Assembly: GCA_934402375.1 (NCBI GenBank)
Contig: CAKRUB010000037.1
Location: 1-26,201 of the forward strand
Origin: an uncultured Acetatifactor sp.
GTDB taxonomy: Bacteria > Bacillota > Clostridia > Lachnospirales > Lachnospiraceae
Length of the DNA: 26,201 bases
Direction of reading: 5' to 3'
In this document: positions 14,921-22,148 of the stretch, in pieces
Position numbering within the stretch: the stretch's first letter is position 1
How the letters are laid out: each line of letters begins with the position of its first letter
Notes under the pieces: model-generated
What the model was told of the DNA's origin: nothing
The model's input: only the letters and a program-made list of their open reading frames with translations
Databases searched by the model: none
Made by a program: the position numbers and the translations under genes

Positions 14921-16663
14921 TCAGTCTTCTTCCGTCATCGGCGGAATAAAGTTTTCGATTGCATTGCGCAGCTTGGGATGGCGGATGACAAAGTGAACTG
15001 CCGGAGCCTTGCCCTTGGACACCATTACCCACTGTCCCTCATGGATGAAAATCTGCAGGTTGCGGAAAGCATGAGTGGAACCCTGCTTTATTGTATAGTT
15101 CGGGTTCTGCTCAGCAAAGGTCATGGTTTCCTTCAGATGCGCCTCGTATTCTTTCTCATTGTATGTAATGTCGGTCTCGCAGAACATGCCGGAAAGCTCA
15201 AGCACAGGCGGAGCTGCCGTGAATTCCTCCGGTGTGACAGTCGGTATCTCGTCCTCGACGGTCTCTGTCTCGAGGATGGTCAGGAGCCGCTGCCTTTGAT
15301 CTGCAGCTTGTCGCTTTATTGACTCCTTCTGCCCGGCTGTAAGACCATGGCGCGTGAGTATATGGTCTAAGAGCTTATCGCTCATGGTATACAGCGGCAG
15401 TGTGGAAAGGATACTGCGGCGGCTGCCGGGCATTGCTGTATCGGAAAGCAGAAAGCTTTGCAGCTCGTTTTGCCGTTCGCTGCGGTAGATTTCCATCAGT
15501 GGGTAGGCATTGGCAAGCATCTCGTTCGCCCGCTTCTGATAATATTCCACCTCACGTTTCGCTTTTGTCAGATAATACCTGCCGTCAGCGTGGTAGCCGG
15601 CAATTGCCTCGCCGGAAAGCGCGGCAGTGCCCGAAACCTTCAGAAAATGCAGAAAGACATTGTCCTGGGCGTTTTTGAAATAGTAGGGCGAAATCTGTCC
15701 CGTCATATACATCGGAATCCAGCTCTCGAGCCCCAGCATCATCTCATCAAAGGAACGATCCAGATTGTGGATCTGATTCAGATGCAGTCCCTTTTTCAGC
15801 ATCATTGCCATACCGAACATCCACTTTTTCGGGAAGTCCGGGTCCTTCGCCATTTCTTTTATCGGCATGTCGCTGTACATGGTAACGGGAGCCATGGACT
15901 TGGAAAGCACAGTCGCTTTCAGGAAATCCAGTTCACTTTCCATCATCTCAGTGATGCCAAAATAGGTTTTGGAAGAGGGAAGCTGGAACGGCATGGTCGG
16001 CACTTTCAACTCATCGAAGTGAATGACCTTGATGTATTCGTTCAGGTCGAATGCATCCAGCTTATTCAGGAATTTGGCGACGCTGTCGTTTCCGGCATCC
16101 AGTCCCTGTCGTTGCAGCAGCCAGTTTTTCAGCCTTGTATAGCGCACCGACTGGTCATAAATTTTATCCACATCACAGCCGAGCAGCTCGGCGACGGAGG
16201 ACAATTCCTGCGGCGTGCGCAGTTCTCTCGCCGTGAACGAGGCGATTGCAGAGGCAAACTGCTCAGGATCGCCCGGTCTTCTCGAACCGTTACGGATGCG
16301 GAAGATGGTGGAGGTATCATAGTTGGTGTACTGGCAAAGGCGCGTCAGATTGATGTTGAGCGTCGTGAGGAGCGTGTTGAAATTCTGGCGCAGACGCTCC
16401 CTGTCGGTTGAGACAAAGTCTTCGCAGGAAGTGAAGGATTCCCTCACCGTTTCAATCGTGACATCAGGGAGCCCCTTACGGCTGGCAAGCTCCGCAATGG
16501 CAGTGCACATATTGTCAAAGGGCTGTGATCCTAACTCCGGCACACGCTCGCCCTTCCGGTAGCGGGTAAAGGATGCCGCCGAAATGTCTGCTAACGTGTA
16601 AAGCTCCTTCGAAGTGCAGGAAAGCAGGTTGATATATTCGTCAATTTTCTCACTAAATTTCAT
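14921..16663 (-). CDS. Large regulator with two predicted N-terminal HTH units and an uncharacterised C-terminal region
   Basis: This 580-residue soluble protein begins with what looks like an XRE-type helix-turn-helix (about residues 15-45: CTSKELYTLADISAASFTRY followed by RKGERVP). A second similar unit lies at about 108-135 (LCQYTNYDTSTIFRIRNGSR). The remaining 400 or so residues are helical-looking and match no domain I can name. They have clusters such as FPKKWMFGMAMMLKKGLHLN and a final region with many aromatic and acidic residues. A sensor or effector-binding role is likely but not demonstrated. GGAGAT lies 5 bases before ATG 16663. It is divergent from a cell-surface protein gene across a 177-bp gap holding two palindromes, so it probably controls itself and that gene. 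Confidence 0.7.
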   Translation of the reverse strand: MKFSEKIDEYINLLSCTSKELYTLADISAASFTRYRKGERVPELGSQPFDNMCTAIAELASRKGLPDVTIETVRESFTSCEDFVSTDRERLRQNFNTLLTTLNINLTRLCQYTNYDTSTIFRIRNGSRRPGDPEQFASAIASFTARELRTPQELSSVAELLGCDVDKIYDQSVRYTRLKNWLLQRQGLDAGNDSVAKFLNKLDAFDLNEYIKVIHFDELKVPTMPFQLPSSKTYFGITEMMESELDFLKATVLSKSMAPVTMYSDMPIKEMAKDPDFPKKWMFGMAMMLKKGLHLNQIHNLDRSFDEMMLGLESWIPMYMTGQISPYYFKNAQDNVFLHFLKVSGTAALSGEAIAGYHADGRYYLTKAKREVEYYQKRANEMLANAYPLMEIYRSERQNELQSFLLSDTAMPGSRRSILSTLPLYTMSDKLLDHILTRHGLTAGQKESIKRQAADQRQRLLTILETETVEDEIPTVTPEEFTAAPPVLELSGMFCETDITYNEKEYEAHLKETMTFAEQNPNYTIKQGSTHAFRNLQIFIHEGQWVMVSKGKAPAVHFVIRHPKLRNAIENFIPPMTEED

Positions 16664-16694
16664 AACCTATCTCCATAAATATCTTTTTAATTCT

Positions 16695-16723
16695 ATTGTA
16701 CAGCACCTTTTCCCAATTGAAAA
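16695..16723 (-). promoter_or_regulatory. Predicted promoter of the HTH regulator
   Basis: On the minus strand TTTTCA (16718-16723) and TACAAT (16695-16700) are 17 bp apart. The 14-bp palindrome at 16724-16737 directly abuts the -35 box. Confidence 0.5.
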
Positions 16724-16772
16724 GTCCTTTGAAGGACAGATTTCCAAAATAGTCAATTGACTCTTTTGGAAA
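16724..16772. promoter_or_regulatory. Two palindromes between divergent promoters (operator region)
   Basis: The first is GTCCTT-TG-AAGGAC (16724-16737). The second is a 32-bp palindrome (16741-16772): arms TTTCCAAAA and TTTTGGAAA around the 10-bp core GTCAATTGAC, with only two mismatched pairs. It ends 5 bp upstream of the surface-protein -35 box. The positions fit activation of the surface gene and/or repression of the regulator by a dimeric HTH protein; the flanking regulator is the natural candidate. Confidence 0.7.
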
Positions 16773-16776
16773 CATG

Positions 16777-16805
16777 CTGAAATGCACCACGGCGTCTGAT
16801 ATAAT
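16777..16805 (+). promoter_or_regulatory. Promoter of the surface protein gene
   Basis: CTGAAA (16777-16782) and a perfect TATAAT (16800-16805) are separated by 17 bp. The weak -35 next to a large palindrome suggests activator dependence. The ATG at 16841 follows AAGGAG. Confidence 0.65.
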
Positions 16806-16840
16806 AATAGTAAATCTAATGCAGCCGAAAGGAGTAAATA

Positions 16841-18901
16841 ATGAAAAAGATAACTAAAAAATTGCTGACAGCCCTGCTCACGCTATGCATGGCACTGTCA
16901 CTGGCGCCTGTGACGGTACGGGCGGCTGGTGTCAATTATATCAGCGAAATCCATGTCACATACGAGTACATTGAATATAAGGCCGGTGAGGTGCCCCATA
17001 CCGCGGCAAGTGTGGACAGTGATTCCCACTGCACGGTTGCGTACGAATACTGGGATGAAATTTACCAGCCGGAGCAGGGTGGTGTCTGGAAACCCACAGG
17101 GCGCTACTGGTACTCCGATCCGGATAAGATGGCGGCGCTTTCGCCCGAAAAGCAGATCACGCAGTTTGAGGCGGGCAAGCACTATAGCTATAATATTGTT
17201 CTGGCAGCAGAAAGCGGGTACTTCATCGGCAAGGACGTAACGGATGTCTGGGTAGGTGAATATGAGTGGGGTACACCCGGCAATAGCACGAATCTTGAGG
17301 TTGCAGAGATGAGTACCAAGCTGTATATTTATTGTCCTTATTCGATTGACGTTCCGGCGGATAGTACCGATACAGTGATTACGGGCGTTTCGATTATAAA
17401 TGTGAACAAAGATCTTGATTCGTTAACGCCCGTTACCTTTACCGCTCAGCCGGACAGCGACTGTGCCGGAAAGATTGACATTACAGAAGAATGCTGGGAG
17501 GCAGGCGGATCGTTAAATGACTTGATCAAGAGCACGGATGTTACACCCCGTGCACCCATTGCAGGCGGCGAATACTGGTACAGTATTGTGCTTACCGCAA
17601 AGGACGGCTATGTGTTCTCAGAAGACTTTTCAGATGAAAACTTTTATATCCGGGAGGGCAGCGGAGTTAGCTTCGAGCTGGGAGGTGTATCCTACGAGAG
17701 CAACTTTGCACTGAGTGATGACAGAAAAACGCTCACAGTATGGGAGTTTATGGATCCGGTTACAGCGAAGCAGGGTACACCTGCTGTCATTGATACCGTG
17801 GGCGTTCAGAATGTCACGTTTTCTTACAGTGCGGGAGACGCGCCAAAGGCTACTGCCACAAAAGGCGACCAGAACGCAGCAAATTACGAAATTGAATATG
17901 AATATTGGGAACAGATGGAAACCAATGCGAGTGGAGAAGCGGTACCGGTAGCATTCTGGTATTCGGACGAGAACAAGAACAATGCGCTTGCACAGGATAA
18001 AAGGATTACAGCCTTTAAAGAGGGCAAGAGCTATATGTACAGCATTTCTCTGAAAGCAAAGGACGGATATGCCTTTGCGGAGAATTGCCCTGTGACAATC
18101 AACGGCACAGCTATAGCAAATATATCAAGATCCCAAAACGGACTGTTTGTTTTTGCAGTGAAAACAATTAGGCCGACTAAGTCCACACCGACAACACCGA
18201 CACCTACGCCGGCAGCGCCTACACCTACGCCGGCAGCACCTACACCTACGCCGGCAGCGCCTACGCCTACGCCGGCAGCGCCTACACCTACGCCGGCAGC
18301 GCCTACGCCTACGCCGGTAGCGCCCACACCTACGCCGGCAGCGCCGACACCGACCCCAGTAGCACCGACACCCACACCTGTACCGTCACCTGATTACACA
18401 ATCATTGAAGGGGCAAACAGCGCGTGGTCACAGAACAGCGACGGCACATTGACCTTCCGCGCAAATGGTGAGTTTGCTAAATTTACCGGAGTGAAGGTTG
18501 ACGGAAATACTGTCTCTGCGGATCAGTATACTGCAGTTTCCGGCTCAACGATTGTCACGTTTCATGCGGATTATCTCAAGGCACTTTCTGTTGGTACACA
18601 TACGCTGACGGTGCTCTTTAATGACGGTGAATGCAGCACGAACTTTGAGGTAACGGTCGCACAGAATGGAAACGGCGGCAATACAAATACTGGAAACGGC
18701 GGCAGCACAAATACCGGGGATACTGGCAACAGTACGGCGACTTCGACAGAAACCGGCAGCGAAAGCGCGGTAAAGGCGCCGAAGACCGGCGATGACGGAA
18801 TGGATCTGTTGCCGTGGGGCGTATTACTCTTCCTCAGCGGCAGCGTGCTTGCAGGCATGGCAGTAATCGGAAAGAGGAAGAATGCGGCAGAAGAAAGATA
18901 A
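16841..18901 (+). CDS. Secreted, cell-wall-anchored repeat protein (LPXTG-like sorting signal)
   Basis: This 686-residue protein begins with a classical signal peptide (MKKITKKLL... cleaved near AAG at residue 30). Residues about 30-440 hold three related units of roughly 125 residues; each ends in a pattern like YWYS...AG..YSY.I.L.AKDGY.F, probably Ig-like beta domains. A Pro/Thr stalk of heptads follows (454-516). Next is an X2-like Ig module (518 to about 605, beginning DYTIIEGANSAWSQ) and a Gly/Asn/Thr spacer. The C-terminus is a sortase substrate: APKTGDD, a hydrophobic helix and the basic tail KRKN. APKTG in place of LPKTG is a variant motif. The ligand is unknown; such modules occur in adhesins and carbohydrate-binding proteins. 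It stands alone, ended by the terminator at 18946. Confidence 0.9.
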   Translation: MKKITKKLLTALLTLCMALSLAPVTVRAAGVNYISEIHVTYEYIEYKAGEVPHTAASVDSDSHCTVAYEYWDEIYQPEQGGVWKPTGRYWYSDPDKMAALSPEKQITQFEAGKHYSYNIVLAAESGYFIGKDVTDVWVGEYEWGTPGNSTNLEVAEMSTKLYIYCPYSIDVPADSTDTVITGVSIINVNKDLDSLTPVTFTAQPDSDCAGKIDITEECWEAGGSLNDLIKSTDVTPRAPIAGGEYWYSIVLTAKDGYVFSEDFSDENFYIREGSGVSFELGGVSYESNFALSDDRKTLTVWEFMDPVTAKQGTPAVIDTVGVQNVTFSYSAGDAPKATATKGDQNAANYEIEYEYWEQMETNASGEAVPVAFWYSDENKNNALAQDKRITAFKEGKSYMYSISLKAKDGYAFAENCPVTINGTAIANISRSQNGLFVFAVKTIRPTKSTPTTPTPTPAAPTPTPAAPTPTPAAPTPTPAAPTPTPAAPTPTPVAPTPTPAAPTPTPVAPTPTPVPSPDYTIIEGANSAWSQNSDGTLTFRANGEFAKFTGVKVDGNTVSADQYTAVSGSTIVTFHADYLKALSVGTHTLTVLFNDGECSTNFEVTVAQNGNGGNTNTGNGGSTNTGDTGNSTATSTETGSESAVKAPKTGDDGMDLLPWGVLLFLSGSVLAGMAVIGKRKNAAEER
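18200..18388 (+). repeat. 21-bp tandem repeat encoding a Pro/Thr stalk
   Basis: Eight 21-bp units encode TPTPAAP or TPTPVAP, followed by a degenerate ninth (TPTPVPS). The units differ mostly at third codon positions. The repeat probably forms an extended, wall-spanning stalk, and copy number could vary by slippage or recombination. Confidence 0.9.
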
Positions 18902-18945
18902 GTGAAATAGCAGACTGTGTGTTTTAAAGTGATACAGTAAACAGG

Positions 18946-18985
18946 AACGTCCGGCAGACCCGATGAAGGCAGCCGGGCGTTTTTG
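18946..18985 (+). terminator. Intrinsic terminator after the surface protein gene
   Basis: A 10-bp stem (18946-18955 with 18972-18981, one G-U) closes a 16-base loop and runs directly into a T tract. It separates the surface gene from the TetR unit. Confidence 0.75.
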
Positions 18986-19018
18986 CATGAATGGCTGGGG
19001 CGAGTTCACATACATAGC

Positions 19019-19069
19019 TTGACACGGCATCCATCCATATATATAATTACAGATGATGTATAACATCAT
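19019..19069 (+). promoter_or_regulatory. Perfect-consensus promoter with an overlapping TetR-type operator
   Basis: TTGACA (19019-19024), a 17-bp spacer and TATAAT (19042-19047) match the housekeeping consensus exactly. Six bases further on, the inverted repeat ATGATGT-ATA-ACATCAT (19053-19069) covers the expected start point. This is the classic layout for autorepression by the TetR protein encoded directly downstream. Confidence 0.85.
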
Positions 19070-19086
19070 AGAAAGGAAGGATTAAG

Positions 19087-19710
19087 ATGCCTCCGAAACC
19101 CAAATTTACAAAACAGGAAATTGTGGCAGCCGGACTGGAGGTTGCGAGGGAGCGTGGAGCCGAAGCGGTATCGACGAGAGATATTGCCGCTGTGCTCGGC
19201 GTTTCTACGCGGCCTATTTTTACTTATTTCCGTTCCATGGATGAGCTGAAAGAGGAAGTTTATCAAGAGGCGGAAGAAATCTATCGCGCTTATATCCAGG
19301 AAGGACTGAAACAAAAAATACCTTTTCTAGGCGTTGGTATGCAGTATATCCGCTTTGCAAAAGACGAGCCGCAGCTGTACAGGATGCTGTTTCTTTCACC
19401 TCCGGCGGAGGGACACAATAATGTCATGGGGCAGCTTGAGAACTCACAGGCTATGCTGAGAGAGTCGATTAAGCAGATCTACCATATGGACGATAAGGCA
19501 GCGGATCAGTATTTCCGGGATATGTGGCTGGTGGTTCACAGTCTGGCAACCTTGACGGTCACTGGAAACGCACCTTATACGGAAGAGGAAATGAGCAGCA
19601 TATTGACAGAATTCAGTGTCAGTGTCTGCAAGGCATATAAGGAAATTCCCGGTTTTTTTGAAGGAAAATTTGACAAAGATGTTGTTTTTCGGGAACTTGT
19701 GTCGAAATAG
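19087..19710 (+). CDS. TetR/AcrR family transcriptional repressor
   Basis: This 207-residue protein has the usual TetR length and start. The DNA-binding helix-turn-helix is at about residues 25-48 (STRDIAAVLGVSTRPIFTYF), followed by FRSMDELKEEVY. The C-terminal two thirds is a helical ligand-binding and dimerisation domain with no effector that can be read from the sequence. AAGGAAGG lies 5-6 bases before the ATG. The gene has its own very strong promoter with a palindrome at the start point, so it probably represses itself. The next gene begins within 39 bases, so the DUF6171 and HAAS genes could be read from the same promoter. Confidence 0.9.
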   Translation: MPPKPKFTKQEIVAAGLEVARERGAEAVSTRDIAAVLGVSTRPIFTYFRSMDELKEEVYQEAEEIYRAYIQEGLKQKIPFLGVGMQYIRFAKDEPQLYRMLFLSPPAEGHNNVMGQLENSQAMLRESIKQIYHMDDKAADQYFRDMWLVVHSLATLTVTGNAPYTEEEMSSILTEFSVSVCKAYKEIPGFFEGKFDKDVVFRELVSK

Positions 19711-19748
19711 TGTTGTCCTTATCGGATAGAGACAGTATAATACAGGTT

Positions 19749-20015
19749 ATGGAACAGAGAGATGAAAAATTACGTTTTTGTAAGAAATGTCTGACGAGTG
19801 AGCTTGCGGAGCAGGCAGATACCTATCGGACAATTAAGGAACATGTGGAAAATCTTGACCCGGATGTCAGAGCAGACCAGGAGCAGTACACACAACGGCT
19901 TGATACCTGCAGACAGTGTGAATGGCTGCTGGAGGGCATGTGCCGCAGCTGCGGCTGCTATGTGGAGCTTCGGGCGGCAGTGATTAAAAATGTCTGTCCG
20001 AGGAAAAAATGGTAG
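19749..20015 (+). CDS. Small Cys-rich protein, DUF6171-like
   Basis: This 88-residue protein has CKKC near the N-terminus, then C..C (CRQC), C..CGC (CRSCGCYVELRAA) and a final CP. The pattern suggests a structural zinc site with two pairs of Cys clusters. It resembles the DUF6171 family common in Lachnospiraceae, whose role is unknown. The start is uncertain: ATG 19749 lacks a good ribosome site, while GTG 19710 overlaps the TetR stop by one base and would add 13 residues. A promoter-like pair (TTGTCC, 17 bp, TATAAT) at 19713-19741 would give a nearly leaderless message from the ATG. Confidence 0.75.
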   Translation: MEQRDEKLRFCKKCLTSELAEQADTYRTIKEHVENLDPDVRADQEQYTQRLDTCRQCEWLLEGMCRSCGCYVELRAAVIKNVCPRKKW

Positions 20016-20037
20016 GGAAAGATTTTGAGAGGTATGT

Positions 20038-20475
20038 ATGGATAAAAATGAATTTTTGGATAAGCTGCGCCTTTCGCTGAATGGCAAAATTGCGCCTGAG
20101 ACAGTAAACAGTACCTTAAATTATTATGACGAATATATCCGCACCGAAATGCAGGAGGGAAGGACTGAGACGGAAGTGATGGAGGCGCTCGGTGATCCCA
20201 GACTGATCGCCCGGACGATCGCAGAGACGAAGGGCGGGCAGCTGAACAGTCAGTCTGCGGGAACGGTGGATGAGCCGGAGCAGCGCTTTGACGGCAGCAG
20301 TGAATTGCAGAATCGTGTGCACACAATTCCGGGCTGGGTCTGGCTCGTGGGCTTCATCATTGTGCTTGTACTCATTGTGAGTTTCGTCTTTAAGCTGTTG
20401 TCTGTGCTTTGGCCTGTGATCGCCGTTCTGGCAGTGGTCATATTCCTTGTAAAATTATTCCGCGACTGGCTTTAA
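20038..20475 (+). CDS. HAAS-domain (DUF1700-like) membrane protein
   Basis: This 145-residue protein has an N-terminal helical domain of about 60 residues (EFLDKLRLSL...YYDEYIRTEMQEG...EALGDPRLIARTIAE), the pattern of the HAAS/DUF1700 family. A linker follows, then two hydrophobic helices (about 100-120 and 122-140) at the C-terminus. HAAS proteins are usually partnered with a PadR-type repressor and linked to membrane or envelope responses; no PadR gene is present, though a TetR gene lies two genes upstream. AGAGGT precedes ATG 20038 closely. It is the last gene of this cluster and is followed by a strong hairpin. Confidence 0.8.
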   Translation: MDKNEFLDKLRLSLNGKIAPETVNSTLNYYDEYIRTEMQEGRTETEVMEALGDPRLIARTIAETKGGQLNSQSAGTVDEPEQRFDGSSELQNRVHTIPGWVWLVGFIIVLVLIVSFVFKLLSVLWPVIAVLAVVIFLVKLFRDWL

Positions 20476-20484
20476 GAAAGTCGA

Positions 20485-20510
20485 AAGCCACCGGAGGGAA
20501 CCGGTGGCTT
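20485..20510 (+). terminator. Hairpin after the HAAS gene
   Basis: A perfect 10-bp GC-rich stem (20485-20494 with 20501-20510) has a 6-base loop, 9 bp past the stop codon. No T run follows on the plus strand, so termination efficiency is uncertain. Confidence 0.6.
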
Positions 20511-20644
20511 CCATGAGGGGAGTATAAATATAATATAAGGGGTATAAAGAGATGAATGGGGTTCAACTCTTTACAAGGCAAATTATAGTACTTTCGATCT
20601 AAAAAGGCAAGAGAAAATAGTACCAAAGTACCTGCGGGGTTTAT

Positions 20645-20674
20645 GCATATTTTTTGTGCGCTTTTGCCATACTA
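20645..20674 (+). promoter_or_regulatory. Sigma-G-like (forespore) promoter
   Basis: GCATA (20645-20649), an 18-bp spacer and CATACTA (20668-20674) agree with the Bacillus sigma-G consensus (GnATA / CATnnTA). No good sigma-A promoter is visible in this gap. The predicted start near 20680 is about 30 bases before the downstream ATG, a normal leader. Confidence 0.55.
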
Positions 20675-20710
20675 TCTCCTGTAACAAATAACCAACAGGA
20701 GGAACAAAAC

Positions 20711-20869
20711 ATGGATAACAATAAGTGCAGCAACAGCTATTCTGAGAATTGCAAGAACAGTCAGGACAACAATCGGAACCAGAAGAATAACCAGAACCAG
20801 AAGAACAACCAGAATAACCAGAACAACAGCCAGAAGAACAACCAGAACAATCAGAACAACAATTTCTAG
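20711..20869 (+). CDS. 52-residue Asn/Gln-rich low-complexity protein, possibly spore-specific
   Basis: The reading frame has a strong ribosome site (AGGAGG, 7-8 bases before ATG 20711). Its protein contains 24 Asn and 9 Gln in 52 residues, arranged as repeated KNNQNNQNN-type runs, with two Cys and one Tyr near the N-terminus and Phe at the end. There are no membrane segments. I do not recognise a named family. The sigma-G-like promoter points to forespore expression, and small, highly polar proteins are typical of spore cores and coats. Low complexity and Asn richness suggest a disordered or aggregating protein. A hairpin follows at 20887. It could also be a vegetative protein if the promoter reading is wrong. 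Confidence 0.75.
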   Translation: MDNNKCSNSYSENCKNSQDNNRNQKNNQNQKNNQNNQNNSQKNNQNNQNNNF

Positions 20870-20886
20870 GCTGGAGAACGTCGATG

Positions 20887-20915
20887 GGGACACCGTTATA
20901 TTGGTGTCCCTATTT
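20887..20915 (+). terminator. Hairpin terminator after the Asn/Gln-rich gene
   Basis: GGGACACC (20887-20894) and GGTGTCCC (20903-20910) form a perfect 8-bp stem with an 8-base loop, followed by a short T-rich run (TATTT). Confidence 0.6.
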
Positions 20916-20987
20916 ACATATTTGCGAAAAAAATGTATACTGGATTCTGACTTTGCATTGCAGAATACAGCGCAGGAGTGGAAATAT

Positions 20988-22148
20988 ATGAGAAGATTCG
21001 AACTGATCGCGCCATGCCATTTTGGTATGGAATCCGTCTTGAAGAGGGAAATCACAGAGCTTGGATACGATATTACAGAGGTCGCGGATGGACGAGTGAC
21101 CTTTTTCGGGGATGAAGAAGCGCTCTGCAGGGCGAATGTCTTCCTTCGGACAGCTGAGAGAATACTCATCAAGGTCGGCAGCTTTCATGCCGAGAGCTTT
21201 GAGGAATTGTTTCAGGGAACACGCAATCTGCCATGGGAAGAATACATACCGGAGAACGGGAAATTCTGGGTAGCGAAGGCTGCCAGCGTGAAATCAAAGC
21301 TTTTCAGCCCATCAGACATTCAGTCTATCATGAAGAAGGCGATGGTGGACTGCCTGAGGAAGCATTATGGAATCGAGTGGTTCAAGGAGGACGGAGAGAG
21401 CTTTCCCATCCGTGTCTTTTTAATGAAGGATGAGGTTACGGTCGGGCTTGACAGCACGGGCGAATCGCTTCATAAGCGGGGCTACCGGAAACTGACGGCG
21501 AAGGCTCCAATCGCGGAAAATCTCGCGGCGGCGCTGATCATGCTGACCCCATGGAATAAGGACCGCATCCTTGTTGACCCATTCTGCGGCAGCGGGACAT
21601 TCCCGATAGAGGCGGCGATGATGGCTGCCGGTATTGCACCGGGAATGAACAGGAGCTTTACCGCGGAGAACTGGGGGCATATTATAGCGAAGAAAAACTG
21701 GTATGACACGCTGGATGAGGCGAATGAGCTGGTCGATCTTTCGATTGACCCGGATATTCAGGGGTATGACATTGACGACCAGATGGTGTCAATCGCCAGA
21801 GAAAATGCGAAGCTGGCGGGGGTTGACAAGCTGATTCATTTCCAGCGCCGCAGCGTTGCTGATCTGAGCCACCCGAAGAAATACGGCTTTCTGATCACAA
21901 ATCCGCCCTACGGGGAGAGACTTCAGGACAAGGCGGAGATGCCGGCGCTGTACCACCTGATAGGAGAGCGCTTCCGTGCACTGGATTCCTGGAGCATGTA
22001 CCTCATCACGGCATATGAGAATGCGGAGCAGGATATTGGCAGAAAGGCAGACAAGAACCGGAAAATCTATAACGGCATGATGAAGACCTACTACTATCAG
22101 TTTCTTGGTCCGAGACCGCCGAAAGCAGGAAAGGTACAGAATGGATGA
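20988..22148 (+). CDS. THUMP-domain class I SAM-dependent RNA methyltransferase (RlmL/YpsC type)
   Basis: This 386-residue protein has a ferredoxin-like/THUMP N-terminal half (about 1-160) and a Rossmann methyltransferase domain. SAM motifs are VDPFCGSGTFPIEAA (near 200) and the acidic GYDIDDQM. The catalytic motif NPPY (in LITNPPYGERL) is that of N6-adenine or N2-guanine base methylases. The family modifies 23S rRNA in other bacteria; the target base here is not provable. AGGAG lies 9 bases before ATG 20988. Its stop overlaps the next start (ATGA), so it is the first gene of a four-gene translationally coupled cluster. Confidence 0.93.
   Translation: MRRFELIAPCHFGMESVLKREITELGYDITEVADGRVTFFGDEEALCRANVFLRTAERILIKVGSFHAESFEELFQGTRNLPWEEYIPENGKFWVAKAASVKSKLFSPSDIQSIMKKAMVDCLRKHYGIEWFKEDGESFPIRVFLMKDEVTVGLDSTGESLHKRGYRKLTAKAPIAENLAAALIMLTPWNKDRILVDPFCGSGTFPIEAAMMAAGIAPGMNRSFTAENWGHIIAKKNWYDTLDEANELVDLSIDPDIQGYDIDDQMVSIARENAKLAGVDKLIHFQRRSVADLSHPKKYGFLITNPPYGERLQDKAEMPALYHLIGERFRALDSWSMYLITAYENAEQDIGRKADKNRKIYNGMMKTYYYQFLGPRPPKAGKVQNG

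Noticed and set aside
14711..15322. Full 203-codon plus-strand frame as a real protein
   Set aside because: Only the first 55 or so codons look coding; the rest is antisense to the HTH regulator, and there is no ribosome binding site.
15458..16411. Open frame of 317 codons on the plus strand
   Set aside because: Antisense shadow of the HTH regulator, with atypical composition (many His and Gln) and no ribosome site.
18200..18388. Regular 21-bp repeat considered as a CRISPR-like array
   Set aside because: The units are contiguous without spacers and keep a Pro/Thr reading frame; no cas genes are present.
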